Assembly: GCA_001599935.1 (NCBI GenBank)
Contig: BCIJ01000015.1
Coordinates: 62,001 to 126,000, forward strand
Length of the DNA: 64,000 nucleotides
Source of the DNA: Holtermannia corniformis
Lineage: Eukaryota > Basidiomycota > Tremellomycetes > Holtermanniales
Direction of reading: 5' to 3'
The position numbers were made by a program, and so were the translations under genes. The notes beneath the pieces are model-generated. The model had not been told where the DNA came from. It was given only the letters and a program-made list of their open reading frames with translations, and did not search any database. Within the stretch, counting starts at the first letter, position 1. Each line of letters starts with the position of its first letter. This document shows, in pieces, positions 32,667 through 43,541 of this stretch.

Positions 32667-34616
32667 TCAAACCGCACCAGCAACCTTGATCCCGACCCTG
32701 GCCTCAATCACCACGCCCAAGACCTTCAACCACGTCTCATCCACGCCCCTCGCGTTCGGGATCGCGCGCTCGAGTTCACCCCGAACAGCGTTCGCGACCC
32801 TCCTTGCCCATTCTTCAGCGGGACCAAAGCCTGACAGCACCTGGCGCTCGTATTCTGCCGGTTGCCAGCCCCAGAGTTCGTAGACTGGTTTGAGCGCTTT
32901 GGCCGTGCCGGCGACGAGGGCGAGGTTTGCGCGACGCGAGAGCATGGTGAGTAGTGTGACGACTGGGAGATCTTCGACGGCGTCGTCTAGAGCGTCTAGA
33001 GCGGCGTCGTCGGCGTCGACGTCGTCGCGTAGCCTCCGAGCGCACGCTAGCAGTGTGGTTGCGGCCGTGTCGGGTGAACCGTACAGTGCGCTCGCGAGGA
33101 TGCGGAGCGACGCGAGCGCCTCCATGGCTTCTGCTAGAGCTTCGCGCGCGAGGTGTTCAGTCGAGTTGGGATCGGGATCGGCCAGTGTGAGCGGTTGGAC
33201 CAAGCCTGTAGCGAGGCGGTTCACGAGCGCTTCGAACGCGACGAGCGCGTGCGTGAGCGGATCTTTCGACGACACGGTGGGAGCGTGCCGTGGTGGGGAT
33301 GGAGGACGGGACGCGGCGCGCGAAGGAAGGATCGAGAGTGGGTTCGGGAGTTTACTCGCGGGCGGTTGAGGAGCGGTACCAGCTGCCAAGCCGGCCAAGG
33401 CTTTCGCGACGCTGCCTGGGCTCGGGGGTCCGTATGGGCCCGACGAAAGGGCGGTCGCGTCCTTTTCAGCAAGCAGGCACATGCCGCGCCAGACGACAGC
33501 CACGACCACACCGGTGACCCAGGCTTCGCCATCGTCTCTGCAAGGCGCCGCGATGGCTTCGAGCACTTTACGTGCGCTGTCAACCCGCGCAGCAAACTGC
33601 TGCAGGCAGACGGGGACAGCAAGCTGCTTGACAGGCTGTGGGGCCGGTGGGAGCCCGACCATCTTACCGCCGGGCGGCGAGGTACCGTCTTGCATGCTCA
33701 AGCTAGCGACCAGGTCTCGCTTGAGCCCGCCTAGGAGCGGCTGCACGACGCGCCCGACGACGGAATCGAGTTTATCCATGACGGGTCGAAGCGTCTCGTG
33801 AGCGAACCGGGGCCACGTGGTCGATTCCAGCGTCTGTTCCAAGACCTCGCACGTCTCCCACGCCGCGTGCGCGATCGAGACTGCGAACACTTGGGTCGGG
33901 TTCAGAGGTTGCGTGCCGCCCGCGACGGCTTTGCCTGGCGCGACGAGCGACAGGGGCGCGGCGAATGTCGGACAGGAAACGGCGGGAAGGAGGAGGGATT
34001 CCAGGCGCGAGAGGTAGATTGAGAGGGAGCGGACAGATGTGCGCAGGATGGCGCGCATCAGGTACGGGTCCGAGCTCGGTGCTGGGAGGGCGCCGACGAC
34101 GCTTTCGCCGACCGACCAGCCTGCGCCTCGGCGCAAGCCTTTGCGAGACTTCCAGTCGACGCCGAGGATGGCCTTGTTGACTTGCTCGTTGAGGCGGAGA
34201 CCGACGGCGTCCATGAACCCGGCGGGGTGACCCGTCGTGCCCGCAGTGGCAGCTGGAGCATTGGGATCAGCGGGGAGCGCCGTCGCGCCGCCAAGCTTCG
34301 GTGTCGGTGGGCGTGAGCCGTTCATAGGTGGGACAGCGCCATTGGCAGGTGTACCCGGTTGCGAAGGCGCGACGGGGCCCGCCTGGACGCCGCCAAGGGA
34401 CAAGTGCAGCGCACTGAGCGGTTTCGTGAGCGACCTCGAGCGCGGTTTCCCATTCAAGTCCTTGTCGGTCCCAGCCGTAGCTTGGGTGTTGCCATTGGCT
34501 GGTGTCTGCGGTGGGCCCATGCTACCCTGGGCCTGGACCGTGTTGGAACCCGGCGTTGGCGCAGGCGAAGACGAGCGCGAAGGGCGGAGAAGAGGAAGAG
34601 TGCGGAGCGCCTGCAT
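32667..34616 (-). CDS. Conserved-looking hypothetical protein, single exon
   Basis: A 649-codon uninterrupted frame from ATG 34616 to 32667. Residues 1-125 are low-complexity Pro/Ser/Thr/Gly-rich (MQALRTLPLLRPSRSSSPAP at the start) with few predicted helices. From about residue 130 the sequence becomes mostly alpha-helical and ordered: FMDAVGLRLNEQVNKAILGV, KSRKGLRRGAGWSVGESVVG, PYLMRAILRTSVRSLSIYLS, QVFAVSIAHAAWETCEVLEQ. A second Pro/Ser-rich linker lies near residue 415-450. The C-terminal half carries an Asp-rich DDVDADDAALDALDDAVEDL segment and a final helical part with VYELWGWQPAEYERQVLSGF. There is no signal peptide and no membrane segment. I do not recognise the family. Absence of introns over 1.95 kb is unusual beside its heavily spliced neighbours. 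Confidence 0.72.
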   Translation of the reverse strand: MQALRTLPLLRPSRSSSPAPTPGSNTVQAQGSMGPPQTPANGNTQATAGTDKDLNGKPRSRSLTKPLSALHLSLGGVQAGPVAPSQPGTPANGAVPPMNGSRPPTPKLGGATALPADPNAPAATAGTTGHPAGFMDAVGLRLNEQVNKAILGVDWKSRKGLRRGAGWSVGESVVGALPAPSSDPYLMRAILRTSVRSLSIYLSRLESLLLPAVSCPTFAAPLSLVAPGKAVAGGTQPLNPTQVFAVSIAHAAWETCEVLEQTLESTTWPRFAHETLRPVMDKLDSVVGRVVQPLLGGLKRDLVASLSMQDGTSPPGGKMVGLPPAPQPVKQLAVPVCLQQFAARVDSARKVLEAIAAPCRDDGEAWVTGVVVAVVWRGMCLLAEKDATALSSGPYGPPSPGSVAKALAGLAAGTAPQPPASKLPNPLSILPSRAASRPPSPPRHAPTVSSKDPLTHALVAFEALVNRLATGLVQPLTLADPDPNSTEHLAREALAEAMEALASLRILASALYGSPDTAATTLLACARRLRDDVDADDAALDALDDAVEDLPVVTLLTMLSRRANLALVAGTAKALKPVYELWGWQPAEYERQVLSGFGPAEEWARRVANAVRGELERAIPNARGVDETWLKVLGVVIEARVGIKVAGAV

Positions 34617-35900
34617 CGTGGCGTGTGGGTAGGTTTATGCGGGTCGAGTGGAGAGGAATCAAGAGTAGCAGAGTCTAGCGTCGGAGTGGGGTGTGCGTAT
34701 CGCTCCTCGAGAGAGCGTGGTATGTAGTGATCAAATCAGCCCATCCGGTGCTGATGCCGTCTGGTGTTTGGGTCGTCGAGTCAACCGAGTTAAGGAGGCT
34801 TTTCACCGCTCTGGAGGAGGAGCAGGGTCAAGACGAGTGGGGTGAGACGGCGGGTGCTGAAAGTTTTTCGACCAGAGTCAAAGGATGGGCGTGAACGTGT
34901 GATAGGGAGGTGAAAGGAGGGGCGAGGATGGTCAGCTTGCGTTCTGGCTGCGAGCAGGGATGGCAAGGGAGCGAGCGCAGTTGAACGAACGAGAATGCAC
35001 TTGTCCGAGTCGACGCGACCAGAGCACGGTCCGGGTCAATGGTCCGGCCGGGCACGAGTCTGTGCGCGGTGCCGGTTTATGGCACCGCACCGCAAGTCAA
35101 GGACGGCGAGGACTAGCACAGCCTGCCTCGCGGTGGCTCGCACACCCAGCACACTACTATCCACCTTGCCACCGACTCGGAAGACCGCAGGCGACTCACG
35201 AGACCGAGTTCTCCGTGTTGAGACTGAATAAGGCTCGTATACCACGTTTCTTCATTTATCGCGTTGGGCTGCTGCGGCGTGTGCTCTTGGTGGTGGTGGT
35301 AGTGGTAGTGGTGGTGGTGGTGAGCCGAGTGCGCTGTACACTGAGCCGGTTGCAGAGGGATGAAAGGGAGGCTGGATCGGAGCGCGGTCATAGCATGGAT
35401 TTTCAGTGCGCCACCCGCGGATCATTAGAGATGATCAACAGGCGATAAGAAACGCAGCATGTCCACTGCGAGGCTGGTCCATTGGTCGGTAGAGAGATCA
35501 GTGATCGAGCGCACCAGGCAGGGTGCACAGCTGGGCGATGCAATCCCATCAAGCAGCGTGATGGAGAATGAGGACGGATGGCAGTGCCACACTGTCTTGA
35601 TGCGCCATCTGCTGATCCCTGCCTGCGTCTGATGAGACTCTTCTCCTATCCTGACCTGGGCAGCCTCCTCGCTCCGCCCTCGAGCGATCCATCACGCCCA
35701 TCGTGTCGTATCCTGTGCCATGCTCGGCCATCACCCTCNCCCTCACCGCCGCCGCCGCCACTTTCCCCAACCGGCAACCCGACTCGCCCGACTCACGGAG
35801 CTCGTTGTTTCTACGTTTCACCATCAACAATCGTTATAACCTCGGCAACGCACTGCCATCCTCGTCTCTACCACCACACACAACCCACTAGCCAGCTAGA
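34617..35900. other. Long divergent intergenic region
   Basis: About 1.28 kb between two divergent genes. It contains a TGG-rich microsatellite (35288-35322) and one undetermined base at 35739. Open frames here lack ATG starts or domains. The promoters of both flanking genes must lie within it. Confidence 0.5.
35288..35322 (+). repeat. TGG trinucleotide microsatellite
   Basis: About eleven TGG units with two TAG variants, not in a supported coding frame. Confidence 0.85.
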
Positions 35901-38830
35901 ATGTTCACTGCGATCCGTACCATGCCAACCAGGGCCGCTGGCGCTGTCAGGGTACGTCGCGTCCATCACCAGCCTGGGTCGTTGCCACCGTTGCCTAGTC
36001 GACACTCCCAGCTGCCTTTTCAGCTGCCGAGTCGTCAACTCGTGCAGCAGTGGTACCGCCCACCACAGAGCTCGCGCTGATCGCCCACCACAGAGCTTCA
36101 GCACGACCCCGCGCGCACTCGACATTGCCAAAGTGACGCTCCTCGGCCGCCTCGGCGCCGAACCCGTCGAACGCACAACCGCAAACGGAAAGCCCTACTA
36201 CACGTACACGGTCGCCACTGCCCCCGGCACCGCGACCGAGACGGCCGAAGGCGGTACGTAGCGTTCAGCGAGCCGATGGTGAGCTGATGCCATGGGAACA
36301 GAGCGGATCCCGCCACCCACGTCGTGGCACACCGTGTTCAGCTTTAACGAAAAGACGAATGCGTACCTCGCTTCGTTGCCAAAGGGGTCAGTCTTCTCTC
36401 TCTCTTATTGCAGAACAGCGTCTCTCTGTATGGGGTTGGGTGCGGTGCTACTTGAGTGGTCGGTCATCTCTGCAAGATGCAGATACCCGGCTCGGATAGT
36501 CTGACCAGTGAGCAAGTCCTGGTTTCGCTCAGGCCGCGTACCGTAATACGGAACAAACCGCAGCGCTCGGCTGGAGGTTCCTGCATTACGGTACCGGTGC
36601 GAAGCGGACACCGCAGCCTGCATCAGCTCACGTGGATAGTCACGCGCCGCGCTGTGCCAGGCCCGACGAGAGCTGCTGTACGGTTGGGAGCAGTCGGTCA
36701 ATGTCATCATGGCTTATCGTCTCGCCAATCATCTTACGCCAGCTGTTCCATCTAACAGGGGTCGGCCCCTGACTGATTGGCAGCTAGGCGATTGGGTGCC
36801 GTGTCGACATATCTCACCAATGACAATCAGTGCCCTGTGAGCAATTGCTACCAAGTCAAAATCTGGTCTGTGGCGAGCTAACGTAAGCGGGCCGGTCGGC
36901 CTGTAGCGCGGTCTCATCTTACACGCAGATCGTGTCGACTTGCTTAGCAGCTGCGAGATTCACGCTCAGTGTCGCTAGAATCGCAGATAGCTGGACGGCT
37001 GGTCTTCAGCCGAGTCTGTCTAACGTGCGGTAGCGGCCTTGGTCGCCGTTGTTCTTGCTCAAAGCGACGGAAGCGCTGCCTTGGTGGTCAATTGGCACGG
37101 TGCATTGCAGACGTGGCATGACACCTAAAAGGGATCAGCTATTTGCGATCTGTTGTAGCGTCCGCGAGCAAGCCGATGCTGACAGGGGTGTATCAGCTTC
37201 CTAGGTCTGGGGGTCACGTTGGCTCGCGGTCGGGTCACGATCACTCGTAAAGGCATGGAGGAAGCCCGAAGGCTAAGCTTCTGTCTTTAATACGTCCTTG
37301 GAAGTGATACGTGAGCATTGTAGATACGATCCACAGCTGTGTCGCTGAGAATGGCTCGATCGGTGCCTTGTGGGTATGGATCAGTGAGCATTTGAGATGC
37401 CGCAACCTCTTTGCTGGAGGACAAGTGAGCCGGCGGCTAACTCGTCGTCCGTAAGGAGGTTGCGTTACTTTGATACTGCCATTGCGCATCTGTCTAGCGA
37501 TCACCCGCGCAGGAGAAGGCATCGACAGTGACTGGTCGCTACAAGCCTCTGACCGAATCAGCTGGATCTGTCACTGCGCTGGTGGTGCGACAGCCACCGG
37601 TGTCATGCTGGATGCTAGCTGATCACATCCACGCTTCGTGGGCGACTGCCAAGTCAGTCAGTGCGTCTGCATTGCCGTACGAGTGCCTGACGACACGGTC
37701 GAGGCGTCGATCTAGCGGTCATATCTGCCAGTTGATCCAGAGCTGCGCGTGTTATGACTTCGGACAGCCGTACGGTTGAGACGTCTGGCACCGCGCAGTG
37801 ACTCGGTCGCAGCACAGCCGGGATGCTCCCCTGGAGAAGCGATTCAGTACCTCGCGCGGTCTCCACGGGCTCAACAACCGGCTGCAAGCTGGCTAGTGGC
37901 ACCCACGCCGACTGTTCGTGCATGGCCAGCTTCTACCGCGAGGGCCGACTCTGCGTCTTGACGTGCTGGATTCTTGTTGGTACCTAGTCGTCGCAATGTC
38001 GCTACTCTCGAACACGTGCTGTCCATCCGATGGGGCCAGTACGGCTTCTCGGAAGCTTTCCAAGACCATCGGATGACAGTCTCGGTTCGCTGAGAGCTCT
38101 GGTGTAGGACAATGCCGTCGAGCAGCATTGTCGACTCTGCGCTATTCAGCGGATCCTGCATGCGATGCCGCTTCCTCTGAAGCCTTGCACGCCTACCGAC
38201 CAGTCTTTGTTGTTGCGCTCTGGCGCTGACCTGTACTTTGCACCTTGGCATCAGGCTATTAGCAAGTGCCATGAGCCCGTTGCCTTCAGCTGGGTGCGAG
38301 ATCCGTCCACGTGAACGTCAACACCGTGTACGGGAATGCCAGCTAGCCAGCTTTCGAGGTTCTCGTCGCGAGTTGAGATTTTCAAACAAAGTCAGCATGT
38401 CACTTTTCGCTCATTGCAGCCAATCGTCGAGTGGATCCCTTGCTAAAGCCTGTTTTGGAATCGGGGTTCGGTTCGTAGAACCTTCAACCCTGAACACTTC
38501 CAGCCGCCAAAGTGCAGAGTCCTCGAGGGGCTTGTGCTTTCAGTATGATTGTGAGATCCCACGGCTACGTTTCTGACGCTCCTGTCTCTTGCTCTAGCTT
38601 GATACTCTCCCTTTGGCTGAGTAACACTCACACCCTGTAGCGCGACCGTCTACGTCGAGGCCCAGCTTGACATGAAGCCCGGCCAGGCCGGCGAGGACGG
38701 CAAGTCTGCGCCAGACCGTGTCCTGCTCACCCACCGTACGTTGATCCCCGTGCCACTTTGTCAACTGACAACCACCACAGGTCAGCTCTCGGTCGTCAGC
38801 AAGCCGCGCGTCGAAGAGGCGTCCGAGTAG
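35901..38830 (+). CDS. RIM1: Mitochondrial single-stranded DNA-binding protein (RIM1-like) with a giant intron
   Basis: An SSB/OB-fold protein needed for mitochondrial DNA replication. Exon 1 (MFTAIRTMPTRAAGAVR) is a mitochondrial presequence. After a 140-nt intron come SFSTTPRALDIAKVTLLGRL, GAEPVERTTANGKPYYTYTV and ATAPGT. A third exon gives PPPTSWHTVFSFNEKTNAYL and ASLPKG. The chain resumes only at 38641 with ATVYVEAQLDMKPGQAGEDG, KSAPDRVLLTHR and QLSVVSKPRVEEASE. The joined order (VTLLGRLG, then SWHTVFSFNEK, then a KG-ATVYVEAQL strand) is the SSB fold without gaps, so both halves belong together. The intervening intron spans 36387-38640 (2,254 nt) with GTCAGT and TGTAG ends. Total length is about 130 residues, normal for RIM1. 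It converges on MED9 with 98 bp between stops. Confidence 0.82.
36387..38640 (+). other. 2,254-nt intron of RIM1, content unexplained
   Basis: Introns elsewhere in the window are about 45-70 nt, so this one is some 40 times longer. It holds no open frame with a recognisable domain and no evident terminal repeats. A GTACCGTAAT / ATTACGGTAC inverted pair lies near 36538-36594. Base composition is less GC-biased than the exons. It could contain a decayed transposon or a non-coding RNA, but I see no direct evidence for either. Confidence 0.6.
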
Positions 38831-38928
38831 GCCGCCAGGCTGTGAAGCGTAGAATCTTGGGATGTTCGTGTGTGAAGCGATGCGATCCTCTCCTCTCTGC
38901 TCGTAAAGTCATGACATGTGCACATCTG

Positions 38929-39388
38929 CTATCCGTTCGCCATCCTCTGCGTCTGTCTCTGCGTCTGTATCCCGAACCTGCTTGAGGCATTGCTCGAGCG
39001 CGGGCATGTCGAGACTAGCGACGGCTGCGAGTAGCGCTCTGTCTGGGTCAGCTTGCTCCAAGCGGGCGACCGCAGGGCATACCGTCGTTTCTCAGCTTCG
39101 ACCTCTATCCGCTGCGAGAGCTCGTGGATCTCTTGGATGCTGAGATGACCACCGGGCAGTGTCTGGATCTCGTCACGCATCTTGGCGAGCTGCTGTCGGA
39201 TCGCGGTAGCCTACCGTCGTTAGCTGGATGCAAGCACCACAGTGCCATGGACAGACCTGAGCTGTGATCTGACCCTCGACCTCTACCGTCTGTCCGCCCG
39301 CACTCGACTGCACGAGCGCGAGCAGCGTCGATACGGAGCCTAGGATCGACTGGAACGTCTCTGGCTGCAGATGCACAGTTGCTGACAT
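38929..39388 (-). CDS. MED9: Mediator complex subunit 9 (MED9/CSE2-like), 3' part unclear
   Basis: A small nuclear subunit of the Mediator middle module. From ATG 39388 exon 1 encodes MSATVHLQPETFQSILGSVS, TLLALVQSSAGGQTVEVEGQ and ITAQ. After a 60-nt intron comes ATAIRQQLAKMRDEIQTLPG, GHLSIQEIHELSQRIEVEAE and KRRYAL. The KMR-EI--LPG--LS--E----L pattern followed by a Lys/Arg-rich coiled helix is the MED9 domain. After KRRYALR the annotated frame runs to a stop at 38929 with poor-looking sequence. A different frame over the same bases reads LEQADPDRALLAAVASLDMP and ALEQCLKQVRDTD, which looks more like protein. A missed intron, frameshift or sequencing error near 39080 is likely, so the C-terminus is unresolved. 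The gene is divergent from the CLASP gene across 157 bp. Confidence 0.6.
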
Positions 39389-39545
39389 GGTCGTTGGATC
39401 GCTCAACGCGGTCGACAAGAGCTTGTTTGGGTTGAAACGCGTCAGTGTACACTCGACATTGTCGACATCAACAACCATCAGCAAGTAGAGCGACTTGAGA
39501 CACTGTGAGAAGAGCACTCGACAGGACTGCACGACGCCGAGCGAG

Positions 39546-42500
39546 ATGAAGGACGTCACGGTCGAGCATGTCGATGCGTTTCTCGCAAAGATCAAGGCGG
39601 CCGGTATGTCCTTTGTTCACCCCTTGCGCCTCTAAAGCTCTACAGATCTAGACAAAAAGGTCGACATCATCCAGCTGTTTGGCCTCTCTCTCGAAGACAC
39701 CAGCGAGGTCGGCTGCCAGCTCGTTCGCATTGTTTGGTCCTGACAACTCCCAGCTTCCAGCAGCGTCCACAGACGCCCTGACCCTCCTGTTCCCTCACCT
39801 GCTCCGGTCTTCGTCTCATCTCCTCCCGCTCGCGACTCTGACATCGGTCCTGCCATTCTACATCCCGCTGCTCCCGGCTTCGGCACTCAAGCTCGCACTC
39901 GTGCAACTCTTGCCGCCGCTGCTCGAGAAGCTCAACGATGCAAAAGACAAGGTGCACAGCGCCGCTGCAGAGAACGTAACAGTCCTTGGCAAGGCTTGCT
40001 ATGCTGCCGATCTGGCGTCTTCGGCCTCGGCGGTGCCCGCAGTCAAAGCCAAAGAGAAGGAGGGGCTCGCATCGAGCTGGGAGCGCGGACTCAAGGACGG
40101 CGCGTTGACGGCCAAAGGCTGGCGGGGCAAGGTCGAGGCTCTCAAGGTGCTACTAAACCTCCGTGTGGATCCCAACGCTGGTCTACCGCTCAAACCGTGG
40201 CTGCCGACACTGGTCGACTTGCTGGAAGATGGCGACCAGCATGTGCGCGAGCAGGCAAAAGAGGTTGGTCTAGCATGCTTTAGCTGGGTGGGATCTGACA
40301 CAGTCTAGACGACGATTGCTCTCCTCTCGCCAGCATCAACACCGCCCGCGGCGCGCTCAGAGCTCAAGAAGCTCTTGCTAGCTCGTAATGTCCGCAAGAC
40401 TATCGCAGACAGCGTTATTCATGCTGTCTTCAATGCGCCCCAGACGACAACACCGGTCGAACCACTGCCAAGTGTGCCACCGGCAGAGGCCGCAGTCTCG
40501 ACCGAGGAGATCGAAACTGTCTACGTGGGTTGATCTACACCACTGCACGGTCGAGGCTCATCCCACGGCAGGTCGCAAGCGCCAAAGACGTCGAGAATGA
40601 GTTTGCAAAGATGTCCAAGCACTTTGAGGTTCATCCTGCTCATCATCACATGGAGATAGCCAGCTGACGACGACGCAGGGCAAGGAGACGGAGCAGAATT
40701 GGCTACCGCGAGAACAGGCCGCGATCCGCGTACGCGGTATGCTGAAAGGCGGCGCGTTCCAGCAGCAGCCTGAAGCCTTTGTCCACGGGCTTCGTGCGGG
40801 GTTCATGGATGGCCTGATCAAGATTGTGCGTGTGCTGTGGTCAGCTCGTGAGCAAAACTAACGCTGATCGGCAGCTGATGAGTCTGCGCACGACGGTCGC
40901 GCAGTGTGGTTGTGCGCTCGTACTCGATCTTGCCGAGCACCTCAAGACGGGTTTCGATCCGTGCGTCGAGGCAATCCTGCCGACACTCGGTAAAATGGCG
41001 TACGTCACTAAGTGTATCTCGAACGTATACTGATTCTCTCAGCGGCTTCACCAAGCGCATCATTGCAGACAAGGCGCAAAAGGCGCTTTCGGCCATCCTC
41101 ACACACACGTCGGCCCATGCCCGCCTCGTCCTCCCCTTTCTCATCTCGGGCCTGTCAGACAAGAACGTGCAAACGCGACAATACTTTGCCGGCCATCTCA
41201 AGACGTTTCTCGACGTTCATGCCAGCCGCAGCAAGAGCGCGATCGAGGCGAGCCACATTGGAGCACTCGAGCACATTGAAGTGGCCATCAAGAAGGCGCT
41301 TGCAGACGTCAATCCGCAGGTCAAGGAGCTTGCGCGGGCGGCGTTTTGGAGCTTTGAAGCGACGTGGCCGCAGCACGGTCGTGCCATACTGGATAGCATG
41401 GAGGGTATGGCGAGAAAGCAGCTGGAAAAGGCCAACCCGAAAGGCGTCGAGAGCTCGGCGGCCGGTGCGGCTTCGGTTTCGGGGTCCGCCAAGCGTCCGG
41501 CTGTTGCACCTCGCAGAGGGACATCGTCTGTCGCGGCCGCTATAGCTGCCCAGCGCAAAGCTAAAGCTGCAGCTGATAAAGCCAAGGCTGCTGAGGAGGC
41601 GACAGACAGCACGGTCGTCCCCGTCCATGTCGCGGCCGCGAAGCCGTTACCACGGTCGACTCAGTCGTCCCCGGTCCCATCACGCCTTGCCTCGCCTCAT
41701 CCCGTCGAGACGCCAACAAAAACCAGCAAGCCGCTCAGCAGCTCGCACATTCTGGCACGCAGTCCACCGTCTGCACGAGGGACACCCTTGCGGACACCAG
41801 CAGCTCGCGTCATGTCCCCGACATCATCTAGCAACGCTTCCGTTCGCGGCAAGCGCACGATCAAGACGCCCGAGTCGATTGAAGCCGTGACGCCGCAGTC
41901 TATAGCTAGTGTACAGCAACCTGCTGTCACGCCTACGATCGGTCTCGACGATGATGACGACGAGATTGACCTGCTGTCTTGGGGAAAGCCTTTGACGCCT
42001 TCTCGACCGCTCGCCGCTGCCGTCGTCGAGCCGCCCGTCGAGGAAGCACTACAGTCGCAAGCTGACCAAGCCGTTTCCGCTGCTCGCCAATTGCTCGACT
42101 TTGACAACGACGCGGGTGCCCTTCCGCCATCGACACCCCTGCGTGCAAATTTCCACAACGGTAATGCGCAGCATCTCAAGACGCCCGTCAACCTGCTGTC
42201 GAGATCCAGCGCGTTCGAAGACTCGCCCCGTCCAGGGTCGTTGACGCCAGCGCAGCTGCATCGACTTCAGGAGCGGGTCAAGTCACGGCGGTGGTGGATC
42301 CGCGCTAGAAGGAGTGAGTGATCTCAATCACTACAAGGGTCGCAGCTGACACTGGGAGTCCCTGATTGGATCGCCATTCCACCCGTTGCGAGGGTCAGCG
42401 AGATCATTACTGCACTACAAGCTGGCCAAGCTACAGCCGACGACTTGCAAGCGCTCCGCCGCTTCTCGTATGAGCACTCGTTGACGCCGACGAGCGAAGC

Positions 42501-43387
42501 GACGGCCTTGTCGCCCTCGCCACTTGTCAACGCATCCAGCACGCAACAAGCGTCACGAGCGCTTTGGCAGGAGGATCGGCTGTTCGACCGCTTGGTGACG
42601 GCGCTCCTTCCACATCTAGACTCGAAAAAGGTGAGTTACTATATTTTACCGTTACCGTGCTGACACCAGCAGCCGAAGGATGTACTCGAACAGGCTACCG
42701 AGCTGCTGTGCGACCTGGTGCACAACCAATGGGAGCTACTGGAAGATCGTGACATGGACGTATGTGAGGCGACGCTGGCCGTGCGAGCTTCAACTGCCAA
42801 AGTATGTTGCGGGACGGTCAGCAACCAAGGTACTGACTTTACAGGTGCACGATCCCACCGACGCCATCATGGAGTATACAGCACGGTCGAGCGATCCCTT
42901 GTACTACGCCGGAACCGTCCTGGCCGCATTGGACCGCTACCTTCTCGCGCACGACGTAGCAGCAGCGCGACTGAGCGGCTTTGTGCTCGGTCTGACGGCG
43001 CTGGGAAGGCTCGTGATGCGGTTGCCCAAAGAGGTGGCGGAAGACGAGGTGGAGCGCTTTGCGCCGATCCTGTACAAGGTGAGTGGTGGCCTCGCCGGGA
43101 TCCGGCTAAGCGCTCGTCAGGCATTCGCAGAGTCAAGCGCGCTCATCCACGAATCGGCCATCAACCTGATCCTGGCACTGCAGAGTGCTCTGCGCGACAA
43201 GACGCGGTTGTTCAAGCTGCTGCCTGAACTCCGACAAGAGACTCGCTCGCTCGCAATGTACTACATGTCGCGCCTCGCGCTCGACGACGAGCCGTCGGCC
43301 ATCGACGAGATCGAGATCGCGGAGCTGGGCAAGCTCGAGGTTGAGAAGCGGATGAATCACCTGGAAAGTCGAACGGCTTTAGCGTAG
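39546..43387 (+). CDS. CLASP/STU1-family microtubule-associated protein
   Basis: CLASPs bind microtubule plus ends and the spindle midzone through TOG (HEAT-like) domains and promote rescue. Exon 1 encodes [19 protein letters not shown]. Exon 2 gives [20 protein letters not shown]. The first TOG domain continues [40 protein letters not shown] and [21 protein letters not shown] second HEAT array, the CLASP_N domain, has [76 protein letters not shown] and [21 protein letters not shown] long Ser/Pro/Ala-rich basic linker follows (microtubule-binding in homologues). The C-terminal HEAT region includes [20 protein letters not shown] and [20 protein letters not shown]. It ends at 43387. Total about 1,130-1,160 residues and ten or so introns. 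It converges on PBS2. Confidence 0.87.
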
Positions 43388-43541
43388 CAGAGATGCTATG
43401 GTACAATGTACATGTCATCCATTGCGCGCTACCTAGTGTGCGCGCCGCGCCTCTCCGGACATGATCTCGAACGGGCCGGCCGGGAATATAGAGTGATTGG
43501 GACGGTCTCCGTGTATGATGGAAAACAGAGTATTCACAGCA

